DNA of 14,883 bases from Candidatus Wallbacteria bacterium. GTDB lineage: Bacteria > Muiribacteriota > UBA6191 > JACPRK01. The position numbers and the translations under genes were made by a program. Positions 14,185 to 14,883 of this stretch are shown here, piece by piece. Each line of letters begins with the position of its first letter. The first letter of the stretch is position 1. The notes below the pieces were generated by a model. That model saw only the letters and a program-made list of their open reading frames with translations, made no database searches and was not told the origin of the DNA. The stretch is taken from the NCBI GenBank assembly GCA_016199905.1, contig JACQFU010000499.1, positions 1-14,883 of the forward strand, in the 5' to 3' direction.

Positions 14185-14883
14185 ATGAGTTCTCGAAGGC
14201 AGATGCTCGAAAAGTTCGCGGTGATCGGCGCCAAGGCGCCGCCAGTCCTCACTCGGGCGATGGCCTCGGCCCTGAAGGGCTCCGGCCTCCCGTTGAAGGC
14301 CGAGGAGCTCGCCGGGCTCAGCATGATGCTTTCCGTCATGGGCGCTCTGGTCGGCCTGATGAGCGCCGGCCTGAGCGCCGGCGGATTGATGATCACCGTG
14401 GTGCTGGCAGGACTCGGCGCCGCGGGCCCGGTCTTCGCCTGCAAAGCCTCCGGCGGGTTCCGCGAGGCGCAGGTCGCGCGACAGCTGGAGGCCGCCGGGC
14501 TGGACGTTGCCCAGGCCGTTCACGACGGCAAACCGCTACAGGCCGTGCTTGCCACGCTCGCCGAGAAATCGGAAGCACCCCTGTCCGAGGAGCTCTGCAT
14601 CGTGCTCGCCGAGCACCGCCTGGGATTGCCGTTCCCCGAAGCTCTGGAGCGGCTCGCGATCCGGGTGCGCACCGCCGAAACCGTTCAAATCGTCGGCGTG
14701 TTGAAGGAGCACCTCGCCACCGGAAGCGATCCGCTCGATCCGTACCGGCTGCTCAACTTCCAGCAGCCGTTCGAGATGCCGAGCGTGCCCTGGCCCGCAG
14801 CTCCCCAGAGCTTCGAAGAAGTCGTTCACCGGTTGATGCTCGATGTCTTCGATGCGCTGGAACCGCGGCAGATCTACGAGCGG
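14185..14883 (+). CDS. TadB/TadC-like type II secretion F-type membrane protein, 3'-truncated by the window edge
   Basis: 233 codons are visible with no stop before the right edge. Residues 32-45 (GSGLPLKAEELAGL) followed by two membrane helices (about 45-64 and 67-86) match the N-terminal half of TadB-like proteins, where a 'GLPL...E' motif precedes the first helix pair. Residues 132-180 (PLSEELCIVLAEHRLGLPF, then EALERLAIRV and EHLATGSD) match the core of the T2SSF domain. TadB/TadC are inner-membrane platform proteins on which Flp/type IVc pili or secretion fibres are built. After residue 180 the usual sequence is replaced by a Pro-rich stretch and a new helix (FEEVVHRLMLDVFDALEPRQ), so this may be a divergent or fused version. 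The start follows a promoter and a strong ribosome site. The alternative of a generic membrane protein cannot be excluded without the rest of the gene. Confidence 0.65.
   Translation, partial: MSSRRQMLEKFAVIGAKAPPVLTRAMASALKGSGLPLKAEELAGLSMMLSVMGALVGLMSAGLSAGGLMITVVLAGLGAAGPVFACKASGGFREAQVARQLEAAGLDVAQAVHDGKPLQAVLATLAEKSEAPLSEELCIVLAEHRLGLPFPEALERLAIRVRTAETVQIVGVLKEHLATGSDPLDPYRLLNFQQPFEMPSVPWPAAPQSFEEVVHRLMLDVFDALEPRQIYER

Overview
The window is GC-rich (clearly above 60%, not counted exactly), densely coded bacterial DNA. Pseudopilin-type N-termini, a signal-peptide phosphatase and secretion-related proteins point to a Gram-negative (diderm) bacterium. The coding style, with abundant HEAT repeats, GTG starts, TAG stops and TAGAAT/TAGTAT-like -10 boxes, would fit Acidobacteriota, Myxococcota or a candidate phylum such as Riflebacteria. 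No rRNA or marker gene is present to settle this. I see no rRNA, tRNA, CRISPR array, integrase or transposase.

Layout. (1) 2-1945 is the 3' part of a large uncharacterised protein gene that enters from the left edge. (2) 1957-2478 (minus) is a small HEAT-repeat protein with a CxxC...CxxC zinc-binding tail, convergent with gene 1. (3) 2732-10719 (plus) looks like one operon. It encodes a PilV/GspI-like pseudopilin, a PilW/GspJ-like pseudopilin, and a very large PilX/GspK-like protein. The last is cut by an in-frame TAG at 6222-6224, with its C-terminal domain continuing in the same frame to 6728. The operon ends with a 1323-residue HEAT-repeat protein carrying one membrane segment and a helical C-terminal domain. 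The first three genes are joined by ATGA overlaps. (4) A 58-nt palindromic element lies between the operon and the next gene. (5) 10811-11635 is an exported HAD-family acid phosphatase, which overlaps tail-to-tail with a DJ-1/YajL-family gene on the minus strand (11617-12177). (6) Divergent from that is an ABC exporter pair: an ATPase (12218-13318) of the YbhF/COG4586 type, whose 3' end appears to have been overwritten by a palindromic interspersed repeat, and one ABC-2 permease (13353-14141). (7) A well-formed promoter and ribosome site precede 14185, where a TadB/TadC-like (type II secretion F) membrane protein starts and runs off the right edge.

How they may work together. The central operon is the distinctive part of the window. 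It has a minor-pseudopilin trio, which in characterised systems primes or caps a type IV pilus or type II secretion pseudopilus, but no major pilin, ATPase, secretin or prepilin peptidase beside it. It is coupled instead to a giant membrane-anchored HEAT scaffold. A dedicated secretion or pilus-tip assembly with a HEAT adaptor is a reasonable inference but is untested. The TadB-like gene at the right edge may belong to the wider pilus/secretion theme. The phosphatase, DJ-1 and ABC genes look like ordinary housekeeping or stress functions.
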